DNA from: Hypericibacter sp049323455
Lineage (GTDB): Bacteria; Pseudomonadota; Alphaproteobacteria; Dongiales; Dongiaceae
NCBI GenBank assembly: GCA_049323455.1
Contig: JBMONF010000025.1
Location: 1 to 64,000 of the forward strand
Reading direction: 5' to 3'
Length of the DNA stretch: 64,000 nucleotides
Part shown: positions 53,453-62,067 of the stretch, in pieces
How the letters are laid out: the number at the start of each line of letters is the position of its first letter
How positions within the stretch are numbered: position 1 is the first letter of the stretch
Position numbers and translations under genes: made by a program
Notes under the pieces: model-generated
Told to the model about the DNA's origin: nothing
What the model saw: the letters and a program-made list of their open reading frames with translations, nothing else
The model's database searches: none

Positions 53453-53982
53453 TGGGCGAAGATCCGGTCGGTCAGATGGTCGGTGCCGGCGGCGGTGGCG
53501 AGATCGAGATCGACGTCCCACTGGCCGCGCAGCGGCAGGGTCAGCTGGGCGGCGTAGCGGCCGGGCGCGTCGGGCTCGAGCGCCGTCTCGACGATGTTCT
53601 CGGGTCCGACCGGGCGGCGCAGCCGCGCCTTGACCTCGACACCCTGGAGCGGCTGCCCCAGACGGTCGAGCACCTCGACCTCGAGGCGGCCTTTCGCGGG
53701 CACGGCGGGATCGGGCCTCCAGGCGAGCGTCACCGCCCAGCCGAGATCCATCTCGGCCGCCTTCGCCGCGAGGGTGCGGTTGTAAGCGATGCCGCGCTGA
53801 TAGGCGTTCTCGGTGGTGAGCCCGCTGAAGCTTTCGAGCGCGAACCAGACCAGCACGCCCTGGACCGCGGCGACCACGACGAAGAAGGCAACGAAGGCCC
53901 AGGGGATCCAGCGGCTGCGCCGCTCCCCGTCCCCGTCGCTGCCGTCGCTCTTGTCACGTCTTGCGTCCATGACCGCGCTCAT
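53449..53982 (-). CDS. ccoH: FixH/CcoH-family assembly protein
   Basis: This 177-residue protein has a single transmembrane segment (RWIPWAFVAFFVVVAAVQGVLVWFAL, about 24-49) and a periplasmic FixH domain (GIAYNRTLAAKAAEMDLGWAV to the end). It is required for cbb3 oxidase maturation and contacts CcoN. It overlaps ccoG and ccoI by 4 bases each, indicating tight coupling. The start at 53982 was fixed by the ATGA overlap; a longer shadow frame runs to 55254. Confidence 0.92.
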   Translation of the reverse strand: MSAVMDARRDKSDGSDGDGERRSRWIPWAFVAFFVVVAAVQGVLVWFALESFSGLTTENAYQRGIAYNRTLAAKAAEMDLGWAVTLAWRPDPAVPAKGRLEVEVLDRLGQPLQGVEVKARLRRPVGPENIVETALEPDAPGRYAAQLTLPLRGQWDVDLDLATAAGTDHLTDRIFAQ

Positions 53983-55445
53983 GACTGTGGTCCTCTGAAG
54001 ACCGTGCCGTGACGGGCGGTCTCGCCGCTGGCCTTGTCGGTGAGCACGAAGGTCAGGTCTTCGCTCTCCCCCTCGACCTTGCTGCGAGGCAGGCTTACCA
54101 GCACCCGATATGTCGCCACATGATCGGGCTTGGCGGCAAGCGCCCCCTCGGGCCCCGCGCCCACGATCTCGATTCGGGCTCCTTCCGGCTCGCCGACGGT
54201 CAGGGCGAATTCGCGCGCCATGCGCCGCTTGTTCAGGATCTTGATGGTATAGGCGTTCTGGATGCTGCCATCCTTGAGCATGACGAAAAGCGGCGCGCGA
54301 TCGGGCAGCACGTTGATGTCGAGGGTTGAGCGCATCATCAGGCCCACCAGCAGCAGGGCGCTCAGGACCAGCAGCAGCCCGGCATAGGCGATGGTGCGGA
54401 TACGTACCGGCTTCCAGCGCACCGGCGCCGCTCCGGCCGAGCAGGCCGCGAGATTGCGCGCGGTATCGAAGGCGATCAGGCCGTGCGGCAGCCCGACCTT
54501 GTCCATCACGTCGTTGCAGGCGTCGATGCACAGGCCGCAGCCGATGCATTCGAGCTGCGCGCCGTCGCGGATGTCGATGCCCACGGGACAGACGGCGACG
54601 CAGGCGGAGCAGTCGATGCAGTGCCCGCGCCCCTCCCAGCTGGTGCCGGCCTTGTGCTTGCCCCTGGGCTCGCCGCGCCATGCCCGGTAGGTGACGACGA
54701 GGCTGTCCTCGTCCAGCATCGCGCCCTGGATGCGCGGCCAGGGGCACATATAGGTGCAGACCTGCTCGCGCGCCCAGCCGGCCAGGAGATAGGTCGTCGT
54801 CGTGAACAGCCCGACGAAGAAATAGACCGTGGTCGACGCCTCGCCGACGAAGAACTGGCGCACCATGGTGGGCGCGTCGGTGAAGTACATGGCCCATGCG
54901 CCGCCGGTGAGGAGCGCGATCACGAGCCAGGCCGTGTGCTTGGCGATCTTCTTGGCGGCCTTGCTCGCGCTCAGCGGCGCCTTGTCGAGCTTCATCCGGG
55001 CGTTGCGGTCGCCCTCGATCCAGCGCTCGACCCACATGAAGAGATCGGTCCAGACCGTCTGCGGGCAGGCGAAGCCGCACCAGACGCGGCCGAACAGGCT
55101 GGTGGCGAGAAACAGGCCCAGCGCCGCGATGATGAGGATCCCGGTGAGGAAATAGACTTCCTGCGGCCAGATCTCGATCCCGAAGAAATAGGCGCGCCGG
55201 GCCGGCAGGTCGATCAGCAGGGCCTGGTCCGGCGCATTGGGCCCCCGATCCCACCGGAGCCAGGGGGCCGCATAGTAGATGCCGAGCAACGCCACCAGCA
55301 TCGCCGTCTTGAGACGCCGCAGCGTGCCGGTCACCTTGCGCGGATAGACGCGAATGCGTCCGACATAAAGAGGCTCGGCCCTCTGCTCGCGTCGCGAGAG
55401 GACCGGTTCGTCCTTGACCGGCTCCTGAATCATCGTCTCAGCCAT
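53979..55445 (-). CDS. ccoG: cbb3 oxidase accessory iron-sulfur protein CcoG
   Basis: This 488-residue membrane ferredoxin (FixG/RdxA) has several helices, including LGIYYAAPWLRWDRG at the N-terminus, and the NapH-like CGFACPQTVW and CTYMCPWPRIQG motifs. A double ferredoxin domain follows (CIDCSACVAVCPVGIDIRDG and CIGCGLCIDACNDVM). It is thought to reduce copper for cbb3 assembly. A C-terminal periplasmic Ig-like part (from about residue 385) is normal. It is the first gene of the assembly operon, 98 bases after ccoP. Confidence 0.95.
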   Translation of the reverse strand: MAETMIQEPVKDEPVLSRREQRAEPLYVGRIRVYPRKVTGTLRRLKTAMLVALLGIYYAAPWLRWDRGPNAPDQALLIDLPARRAYFFGIEIWPQEVYFLTGILIIAALGLFLATSLFGRVWCGFACPQTVWTDLFMWVERWIEGDRNARMKLDKAPLSASKAAKKIAKHTAWLVIALLTGGAWAMYFTDAPTMVRQFFVGEASTTVYFFVGLFTTTTYLLAGWAREQVCTYMCPWPRIQGAMLDEDSLVVTYRAWRGEPRGKHKAGTSWEGRGHCIDCSACVAVCPVGIDIRDGAQLECIGCGLCIDACNDVMDKVGLPHGLIAFDTARNLAACSAGAAPVRWKPVRIRTIAYAGLLLVLSALLLVGLMMRSTLDINVLPDRAPLFVMLKDGSIQNAYTIKILNKRRMAREFALTVGEPEGARIEIVGAGPEGALAAKPDHVATYRVLVSLPRSKVEGESEDLTFVLTDKASGETARHGTVFRGPQS

Positions 55446-55543
55446 CGTTCCGCCCGAACGACGATCGCCCGTCCCCCCGGGGGCGCCGGCGTTGCTGTTG
55501 GTGTCCTTACCTGCCGCTCGTCAGTGGCAGCCCGGCGCCCGGT

Positions 55544-56419
55544 TCACTGGCCGCCGCCCAGCGAATGCACATAGACGGCGACCATGCGCTGCTGCGCTTC
55601 CGTGAGGCGGCCCTGCCAGGAGGGCATCACGCCCATCTTGGGCTGCGTCACCTGCGCGATGATCGCGGCCTTGCTGCCGTCGCCGTACAACCAGATCGCG
55701 TCGGTCAGGTTGGGCGCGCCGAACTCCGGCAGCCCCTGGCCCTTGTCGCCGTGGCAGGCCGCGCAATTGTCGGCGAACAGCGGCTTGCCCCGGTCGGCCG
55801 CCGCGGCATCGGTCGAGCGGCCGGACAGCGACAGCACATATTCGGCCACATCGGCGATCTGCGCATTGTCGAGAATAGCATCGGTGCCGAAATTCGGCAT
55901 CACCGATTGCCGCGAATCCGGGTCGGCGTTGCGGATGCCGTGGCGGATGGTCTGCGCGACCTCGTCGAGCGTGCCGCCCCACAGCCAGTCGTCGTCGGCC
56001 AGGGTCGGGAAGCCGCCCGGCCGGCCCGAGCCGCCGAGCCCGTGGCAAGGCGCGCAGTTCTCGTTGAAGGTGGCGCGGCCGCCGGCCATCGCGAAGTTCA
56101 AAAGATCGGGATCGGCCTGGATGTCCGCCAGCGACGGCGCCTGCTCGATCCGCTTGACGTACTGGGCCTGGCTCTCGGCAGCGGCGCCGAGCGCCTTGTC
56201 CAGCGCCACGCGCTGGTTGTAGCCGAGGATGCCGTCGGTGTGGCCGCTGATCCAGGGGATCGAGGGAAACAACACCCAGTAGATGACCGAGAAGACGATG
56301 GTGGCATAGAAGGTGTAGAGCCACCATTTGGGCAGCGGCGTGTTCAACTCCTTGATGCCGTCCCATTCGTGGCCGGTGGTCTCGCGGCCGGTGACCGCGT
56401 CGCGTTCCCTGATCGCCAT
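55544..56419 (-). CDS. ccoP: cbb3 oxidase diheme cytochrome c subunit CcoP
   Basis: This 291-residue subunit has an N-terminal membrane anchor (WWLYTFYATIVFSVIYWVLFPS) and two heme c motifs, NCAPCHGLGG and NCAACHGDKG, with the methionine ligands expected in the VMPNFG and GVMPSWQG loops. It hands electrons to CcoN by way of CcoO. The usual length fits. It follows ccoQ by 6 bases. Confidence 0.95.
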   Translation of the reverse strand: MAIRERDAVTGRETTGHEWDGIKELNTPLPKWWLYTFYATIVFSVIYWVLFPSIPWISGHTDGILGYNQRVALDKALGAAAESQAQYVKRIEQAPSLADIQADPDLLNFAMAGGRATFNENCAPCHGLGGSGRPGGFPTLADDDWLWGGTLDEVAQTIRHGIRNADPDSRQSVMPNFGTDAILDNAQIADVAEYVLSLSGRSTDAAAADRGKPLFADNCAACHGDKGQGLPEFGAPNLTDAIWLYGDGSKAAIIAQVTQPKMGVMPSWQGRLTEAQQRMVAVYVHSLGGGQ

Positions 56420-56425
56420 GATCTC

Positions 56426-56602
56426 TCACCTCTTCCCCGCCGCGTCGTCGCCGCTATCGTCAACGAGCGGAATGCGGGCGTGCGCCTCGAGCTCGTCGCG
56501 CCGCTTGGGCCAATAGACCCACAAGACGATGCCGACGAAGAGCAGCGTGAACCAAAGCACCCGGATCGGCGCGAAGAACTCGTGAATCTCCTGCCAGCTC
56601 AT
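56426..56602 (-). CDS. ccoQ: cbb3 oxidase small subunit CcoQ
   Basis: The 58-residue product, MSWQEIHEFFAPIRVLWFTL onward, has one membrane helix (VLWFTLLFVGIVLWVYW) and a charged tail (PKRRDELEAHARIPLVDDSGDDAAGKR). This matches CcoQ in size, shape and position between ccoO and ccoP. It stabilises the CcoP-CcoNO core. Confidence 0.88.
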   Translation of the reverse strand: MSWQEIHEFFAPIRVLWFTLLFVGIVLWVYWPKRRDELEAHARIPLVDDSGDDAAGKR

Positions 56603-56612
56603 GGGACGGCCC

Positions 56613-57335
56613 TCACTGCATCAGGTCTTCGGTGCGGTAGTCGGCGAAATTGACCATGCGACCGAGCACTTGCAGATAGGCGATCAGCGCGTCCATCTCG
56701 GTCAACCGCGTCGGGTCGGCGTCGAAGCCGCCCGTCGCCGCCTTGGGATAGCGGGCGAGAAGGCCCGAGGTGTCGGCGTTGGGATCGGCCTGGGCCGCCA
56801 TATCGGCCGCCGCATCCGCGATCATCTCGTCGGTGTAGGGCACGCCGACGATGCGCAGCGTCTTCAGGTCGTCCGCGATGGTCGAAGGGTCGAGCTCGCG
56901 CGCCGCCAGGAAGGCGTAGGAGGGCATGATCGATTCCGGCACCACGCTGCGCGGGTCCATCAGATGCGCCCGGTGCCAGTCGTCCGAGTACTTGCCGCCG
57001 ACACGCGCGAGATCGGGTCCGGTGCGCTTGGAGCCCCACTGGAAGGGATGGTCGTACATGCTCTCGGCGGCGAGGCTGTAATGGCCGTAACGCTCGGCCT
57101 CGTCGCGGAACGGCCGGACCATCTGGCTGTGACAGACGTAGCAGCCCTCGCGGATATAGATGTTGCGGCCCGCGAGCTCGAGCGGCGAGTAGGGGCGCAC
57201 GCCCTGCACCTTCTCGATCGTGGATTCGATGGTGAACAGCGGCGCGATCTCGACGATGCCGCCGATCGACACCGTGATCAGGACCAGCACCAGCATCAGG
57301 AGGATGTTGGTCTCGACCTTGGCATGGGAGATCAT
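56613..57335 (-). CDS. ccoO: cbb3 oxidase monoheme cytochrome c subunit CcoO
   Basis: This 240-residue subunit has an N-terminal membrane helix (ILLMLVLVLITVSIGGIVEIA) and one heme c site in REGCYVCHSQMVRPF, with the Met ligand in the PSYAFL-adjacent VPESIMPSYAFLA region. Length and the GRNIYIREGCYVCHSQ block are diagnostic. It is preceded by ccoN with a 13-base gap. Confidence 0.96.
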   Translation of the reverse strand: MISHAKVETNILLMLVLVLITVSIGGIVEIAPLFTIESTIEKVQGVRPYSPLELAGRNIYIREGCYVCHSQMVRPFRDEAERYGHYSLAAESMYDHPFQWGSKRTGPDLARVGGKYSDDWHRAHLMDPRSVVPESIMPSYAFLAARELDPSTIADDLKTLRIVGVPYTDEMIADAAADMAAQADPNADTSGLLARYPKAATGGFDADPTRLTEMDALIAYLQVLGRMVNFADYRTEDLMQ

Positions 57336-57348
57336 GACCCCGTCCTCC

Positions 57349-58806
57349 TCAAGCCTTGGCGCCCGCGAGCGGACGCGCCGGCTCGGCTTCGAGCGCCGGG
57401 CCTTCCTTCACGGTCTTCCACAAGTTGTAGGCCATGATGAGCGCGCCCAGCAGGAACAGCACGCCGCCGCCCGCGCGGATGATGTAGAAGGGATGCATGG
57501 CGGCCACGGTCTCGATGAACGAATACTGCAGGAAGCCGAGCTCGTCGTAGGAGCGCCACATCAGGCCCTGCATGATGCCCGACACCCACATCGCGGTGAT
57601 GTAGAGCAGGATGCCCACCGTCGCGATCCAGTAGTGATAGCTGACGAGCTTCGAGGAATAGAGGCCCCGGCGCTGCCACAGGCGCGGCACCAGGAAATAG
57701 ACCGCGCCGAAGGAGACGAAGGCGACCCAGCCGAGCGCGCCCGAATGGACATGGCCGATGGTCCAGTCGGTATAGTGGCTGAGCGCGTTGACCTGGCGCA
57801 CCGACATGAGCGGGCCCTCGAAGGTGCTCATGCCGTAGAAGGCGACCGAGGTGACGAGGAAGCGCAGGACCGGATCGGTCCTGAGCTTGTCCCAGGCGCC
57901 CGACAGCGTCATCAGGCCGTTGATCATGCCGCCCCAGGACGGCATCCACAGCATGACGGAGAAGGTCATGCCCAGCGTCTGCGCCCAGTCGGGAAGGGCG
58001 GTGTAGTGCAGGTGGTGCGGGCCGGCCCAGATATAGAGGAAGATCAGCGCCCAGAAATGGACGATCGAGAGCCGGTAGGAATAGACCGGCCGCTCGGCCT
58101 GCTTGGGCACGAAGTAGTACATGATGCCGAGGAAGCCGGCCGTGAGGAAAAAGCCCACGGCGTTGTGGCCGTACCACCACTGCGTCAGCGCGTCCTGGAC
58201 GCCGGAGAAGAGCGAATAGCTCTTGGCGCCGAAGATGCTGACCGGCACCGACAGGTTGTTGACGATGTGCAGGATCGCGATCGTGACGATGTAGGCGAGA
58301 TAGAACCAGTTCGCCACGTAGATGTGCGGCTCGCGCCGGTTCACGATGGTGCCGACATAGACGACGAAATAGACCACCCAGACGAGCGTCAGCCACAGAT
58401 CGACGTACCATTCGGGCTCCGCATATTCGCGTCCCTCGGTGATGCCGAGCACGTAGCCCGACGCGGCCAGCACGATGAAGAGCTGGTAGCCCCAGAACAG
58501 GAAGCTCGCCACCGCCGGGCCGCCGAAGAGCGTGGCGCGGCAGGTGCGCTGCACGACGTAGAGCGAGGTGGCGAAGAGGGCGTTGCCGCCGAAGGCGAAG
58601 ATGGCGGCCGAGGTGTGGACCGGCCTCAGGCGCCCGAAGCTGGTCCATTCGAGGCCGAGATTGAGCGCCGGAAAGGCCAGTTGCAGCGCGATGACCACGC
58701 CGACCAGGAAGGCCACCACGCCCCAGAACATGGTGGCGATGGTGAAGGCCCGGATGACGTCGTCATTGTAAGCCGCCGGGCTCGCCGCGGCGATTTTCCC
58801 ATCCAT
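57349..58806 (-). CDS. ccoN: cbb3 cytochrome c oxidase catalytic subunit CcoN
   Basis: This 485-residue heme-copper oxidase subunit I of the C family reduces oxygen at a high-affinity heme b3-CuB centre. It has a dozen helices and key histidine-rich segments, including WWYGHNAVGFFLTAGFLG and YTDWTIGHVHSGALGWV. The start at 58806 (MDGKIAAASP) has GAGGGAAGC just upstream; a longer in-frame ATG exists at 58884. The FixK/FNR-like box at 58924-58937 indicates induction under low oxygen. Confidence 0.96.
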   Translation of the reverse strand: MDGKIAAASPAAYNDDVIRAFTIATMFWGVVAFLVGVVIALQLAFPALNLGLEWTSFGRLRPVHTSAAIFAFGGNALFATSLYVVQRTCRATLFGGPAVASFLFWGYQLFIVLAASGYVLGITEGREYAEPEWYVDLWLTLVWVVYFVVYVGTIVNRREPHIYVANWFYLAYIVTIAILHIVNNLSVPVSIFGAKSYSLFSGVQDALTQWWYGHNAVGFFLTAGFLGIMYYFVPKQAERPVYSYRLSIVHFWALIFLYIWAGPHHLHYTALPDWAQTLGMTFSVMLWMPSWGGMINGLMTLSGAWDKLRTDPVLRFLVTSVAFYGMSTFEGPLMSVRQVNALSHYTDWTIGHVHSGALGWVAFVSFGAVYFLVPRLWQRRGLYSSKLVSYHYWIATVGILLYITAMWVSGIMQGLMWRSYDELGFLQYSFIETVAAMHPFYIIRAGGGVLFLLGALIMAYNLWKTVKEGPALEAEPARPLAGAKA

Positions 58807-58923
58807 GCTTCCCTCTCCCCAAAACCCTGCCATAGAACTCGGCCCGATCCGAACCGGCCCGGGCGGTTCTTGCCCGAAAATCATTGTACTGTAAAAAATC
58901 GAACAATTCCCCCGCTCGCCGCA

Positions 58924-58937
58924 TTGACATGTATCAA
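58924..58937. promoter_or_regulatory. FNR/FixK-type anaerobox upstream of ccoN
   Basis: TTGACATGTATCAA matches the TTGAT-N4-ATCAA consensus with one change. It is 118 bases ahead of the ccoN start and 147 bases ahead of the divergent DUF2189 gene. A downstream A/T-rich region (58883-58901) could supply the -10. Low-oxygen activation is inferred from the family site. Confidence 0.75.
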
Positions 58938-59083
58938 GGGGGCGACCAAGGATTTCTTGCTAGGCAAGACGTTGCGGACCTTAAGGTCAGTGGCGAGCGG
59001 GCCACAATCGGACGGCTTGACGCGCGCGACGGTTTGACGCGCGGGACGAAAGCCCGCTTGGAGACGGGCGAAGGAGGCACGCC

Positions 59084-59893
59084 ATGAGCCAGAGCCTCGG
59101 CACGGGAGCGATGGAAACGGTGTCCTTGTCGGGCGGCGCTCGCGCCGGGATCCGGCAGGTCGCGCCCGAGCGTCCCTGGGGATGGCTCGCGGAAGGCTGG
59201 CGCGACTTTCTCGCCGCCCCCGGCTTCGGCATCGCCTACGGCTTCCTGTTCACGGTCGGCGGCGCGCTCCTGACCTGGCTCTTCTGGCTCCTGGACATCT
59301 TCTGGTCGATCCTGCCGATCGCGGCCGGCTTCATGCTGGTGGCCCCGGTTCTGGCGGTCGGCCTTTACGACACCAGCCGACGGCTCATGCTGGGCGAGCG
59401 GGTGACGAGCCGCGAGGCGTTCCATTCCTGGATTCCTTACGTGAAGCGGCTGGCGCCGATGGGGCTGGTGCTGACGCTGTTCCTGCTCGCCTGGGTGCGG
59501 GTGGCGCAGCTCGTCTTCGCGCTCTTCTTCAGCCAGAACCCGCCGCGCCCGGATCCGCTCTATGTCGTCGACTTGTTCCTGTCGCCGACCAGCATTCCGT
59601 TCCTGGTCGTGGGCTTCGCCATCGGCGGGGTGCTGGCGGCCTTCGTGTTCGCCATCAGCGTGGTGTCGATCCCGGCCATGGTCGATCGCGACATCAACGT
59701 GATCTCCGCCATCGGGCTCTCCTTGCGGGTCGTGCGCCGGAATTTCTGGGTGATGGCGCTGTGGGCCTGGCTCATCGCGCTCTTCGCCGGCGCCGGCATC
59801 GCCACGCTCTATCTCGGGCTCATGGTGACGCTGCCGATCCTCGGCCACGCCACCTGGCACGCCTATCGCGATCTCGTCGTCTGGGAAGACTGA
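59084..59893 (+). CDS. DUF2189 membrane protein
   Basis: This 269-residue protein has about six hydrophobic segments and the DUF2189 pattern (WLAEGWRDFLAAPGFGIAYG, AGFMLVAPVLAVGLYDTSRR, LGHATWHAYRDLV at the end). The start has AAGGAGG 6 bases upstream. Function unknown. In several alphaproteobacteria such genes sit next to cbb3 genes, as here. A damaged paralogue is at 11036. It diverges from ccoN with a shared FixK-type site between. Confidence 0.85.
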   Translation: MSQSLGTGAMETVSLSGGARAGIRQVAPERPWGWLAEGWRDFLAAPGFGIAYGFLFTVGGALLTWLFWLLDIFWSILPIAAGFMLVAPVLAVGLYDTSRRLMLGERVTSREAFHSWIPYVKRLAPMGLVLTLFLLAWVRVAQLVFALFFSQNPPRPDPLYVVDLFLSPTSIPFLVVGFAIGGVLAAFVFAISVVSIPAMVDRDINVISAIGLSLRVVRRNFWVMALWAWLIALFAGAGIATLYLGLMVTLPILGHATWHAYRDLVVWED

Positions 59894-59940
59894 GCGACCG
59901 CCCTCGCATCCACGACATCGCCAATTCGAAGGATCGGCTC

Positions 59941-60120
59941 ATGAACACCACGCTCGCCTGGATCGTCGGCGGCTTGATCGCCATCCTCGGCCTCGTCGGC
60001 CTGTTTCTCGCCGCGGGCGCCAAGGACGGCGGCATCTACCTGTTCGGCCTGCTGCTGTTCCTGTTCGCGGTGCTGTTCGACTTCGGCCTGATCAAGCGCG
60101 GCACCGGCGGCCCGCGCTGA
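59941..60120 (+). CDS. 59-residue two-helix membrane protein
   Basis: The product begins MNTTLAWIVGGLIAILGLVG and has two hydrophobic segments (about 6-26 and 32-51) joined by AGAKDGG, ending KRGTGGPR. It follows the DUF2189 gene by 47 bases and is probably co-transcribed. Short membrane proteins with this GGIYLFGLLLFLFAVLFDF pattern are found in alphaproteobacteria. No function is known. Confidence 0.6.
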   Translation: MNTTLAWIVGGLIAILGLVGLFLAAGAKDGGIYLFGLLLFLFAVLFDFGLIKRGTGGPR

Positions 60121-60144
60121 CGCCCCACGCGCTCCACCTCTCCC

Positions 60145-60285
60145 TGTCATGCCGGAAGCGGCGAAGCCGCTGTCCGGCATCCATGATCACGGGCCCTGCC
60201 CTGTGCGAGCTCGGCGCTGTTCGTGATCCTGGATTCCGGGCCTCCGCGCTCTCGCGCTTCGCCCGGAATGACAAGCGGAAGTGAT
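60145..60285. repeat. Palindromic repeat with GTCATGCCGG arms
   Basis: GTCATGCCGGAAGCGGCGAA, then GCCGCTGTCCGGCATCCATG, forms a hairpin. A partial mirror follows: TGGATTCCGGGC...GCCCGGAATGACA. It is of the kind often seen after genes in these genomes and may end the previous transcript. Confidence 0.65.
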
Positions 60286-60366
60286 CGCCCCCTCCCTGTC
60301 GGCCGTGCTGCGCCATCGGATCCGATCTGCTAGGCTCCGATCCCGCAACGCTCGGGGTTTTCGCTC

Positions 60367-60609
60367 ATGCAGACCATTTTCGTCATGGTGAAATGCGATC
60401 TCGGCCGCGCCTACGAGGTTGCGGACGAGGCGGTGCAGACGATCGACCAGGTCTCGGAGGTGCATTCGATCTCCGGCCAGTACGACCTGCTGCTCAAATG
60501 CTTCCTCGGCGATGGCGCCGACATCGGCCATTTCGTGACCGAGCAGATCCAGCGCCTGCCGGGCGTGCGCGACACCTTCACGCTGATCGCGTTCAAGGCC
60601 TTTTCCTGA
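60367..60609 (+). CDS. Stand-alone Lrp/AsnC-type RAM (ligand-binding) domain protein
   Basis: This 80-residue protein is a complete RAM domain (MQTIFVMVKCDLGRAYEVAD, then VSEVHSISGQYDLLLKCFLGDG) without a DNA-binding part. RAM-only proteins form oligomers and bind amino acids; their cellular role is mostly unknown. It stands alone, with the repeat at 60145 before it and a convergent gene after. Confidence 0.88.
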   Translation: MQTIFVMVKCDLGRAYEVADEAVQTIDQVSEVHSISGQYDLLLKCFLGDGADIGHFVTEQIQRLPGVRDTFTLIAFKAFS

Positions 60610-60660
60610 TCTCCCGACGCTCGGGCGCGCGCGACCGATCTACGCGAGCGGTTCGCCCGG

Positions 60661-62067
60661 CTACCAGTGCCAGAAGAGCAGCCACCAGCCGCTATCGCCG
60701 ACGAGGGCCGCCGCGGCCACGCAGGTCACGGCGAGGCCGCGGGCCCTGCCTGCGGTCCAGAGCCCGACCACCCGCCAGGCGAGCCAGACCGACCAGAGCG
60801 TGGCGCCGGCGAGCAGCAGCGCGCGCAGATCGTCGACCCAGGCGAGGCGCAGGCCCTCCTCCTCGAGCAGCGTCACGGTCAGGGCCGAGAGGCCCAGGAA
60901 CACGCCGCAGCCGGCGAGCGGCAGAAGCGTCTGCGCCAGGTGATGGAAACGCTCGGCCGACCAGCGGCCGGCGAGCCGGGTGCCGAGCGCCAGAAGGCCG
61001 GCGAGCGCGGTCCCCAGCGCCAGCGCGGTGGCCGCGACATAGGCCAGCAGCAACGCGCCGTCGAGCAGGGTCAGCACGTCGTTGCGGTCGGGATAGTCGG
61101 TCAGGAGCCACCAGGGCGCCGCCGTCTCGAGCGGCCAGAGGATGCCGCGGTCGACGAGCCAGGCGGCGGCCGCCTGCTTGATCGCGACGTACCAGGGGCT
61201 CGACGACCAATGGAAGGCGCCGACCGCGATCCCCATGAGGCCGAACAGGATGAGCGCGGTCTCCCACGGGTTGGTGTGCCGGCCGGCGACCTCGACGATC
61301 TCCTGGTTGGGCGAGCGCCAGCCAAGCTCGATCGCGCCGCGAAAGCCGCTGCAGCGCCCGCACATGTGGCAGAGGCTCGCCCCTTCCATGGTGCGGATCG
61401 GCACGAGCGGCGCGCAGTTGACGGGCCTCAAGCCCGTGCCGCCCGCCGCCTGCGAAGCCGCCCAGGCCTCGCGGTCGACGCGGAACCGGAGCGGCGCCAG
61501 CTTGGCCAGGAGCGCGAACACGCCGCTCACGGGACAGAGATAGCGGCACCAGACCCGCTTGTTGCGGCCGTAGAGGTAGCCCACCGTCATGGCGGCCAGT
61601 GTCGAGCCGCCCAAGATCAGCAGCGTCGGCTTCGGATATTGATAGACGCTCACCATCTGCCCATAGACGGTGGTGAGCGCGAAGGCGACGAAGGGCCACC
61701 CCGCCCAGGTGAGCCAGCGCGGGATGGCACGGCCGCGCCCGACCCGGCTCGCCGCTTCGGTGAGCGCGCCCTCGGGACAGAACAGCCCGCACCAGGCGCG
61801 CCCGACCAGGACCATGCTCAGAAGCACGAAGGGCCACCACAGGCCCCAGAACAGGAACTGGGCGAAGCTGGTGAGATCGGTCCAGATGCGGGCGGTGCGG
61901 TCGGGCAGCGGCAGCAAGGCCGGGGTGACCACGAGGACGAGATAGAGGGCGACGACCGCCCACTGCGCGCGGCGGATCGCGGCCTGATGGCGCTGCAGCC
62001 AGTCGCCGGCCTCGCGCGCGAGCGCGCCCGCGCGCGAGGCTGAGGCGGCGACGTCGAGGCCGGCCAT
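60661..62067 (-). CDS. ftrD: FtrD-like polyferredoxin membrane protein
   Basis: This 468-residue membrane protein has NapH/CcoG-like cysteine motifs (WCGLFCPEGALTE, WCRYLCPVSG) and a ferredoxin-like cluster CHMCGRCSGFRGAIELG. About seven helices are seen. In FtrABCD-type iron uptake the fourth gene is such a protein and is thought to recycle electrons for iron oxidation or reduction. The start at 62067 was taken because it overlaps the stop of ftrC (TGATG) by one base and the upstream frame is another gene's shadow. Confidence 0.85.
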   Translation of the reverse strand: MAGLDVAASASRAGALAREAGDWLQRHQAAIRRAQWAVVALYLVLVVTPALLPLPDRTARIWTDLTSFAQFLFWGLWWPFVLLSMVLVGRAWCGLFCPEGALTEAASRVGRGRAIPRWLTWAGWPFVAFALTTVYGQMVSVYQYPKPTLLILGGSTLAAMTVGYLYGRNKRVWCRYLCPVSGVFALLAKLAPLRFRVDREAWAASQAAGGTGLRPVNCAPLVPIRTMEGASLCHMCGRCSGFRGAIELGWRSPNQEIVEVAGRHTNPWETALILFGLMGIAVGAFHWSSSPWYVAIKQAAAAWLVDRGILWPLETAAPWWLLTDYPDRNDVLTLLDGALLLAYVAATALALGTALAGLLALGTRLAGRWSAERFHHLAQTLLPLAGCGVFLGLSALTVTLLEEEGLRLAWVDDLRALLLAGATLWSVWLAWRVVGLWTAGRARGLAVTCVAAAALVGDSGWWLLFWHW

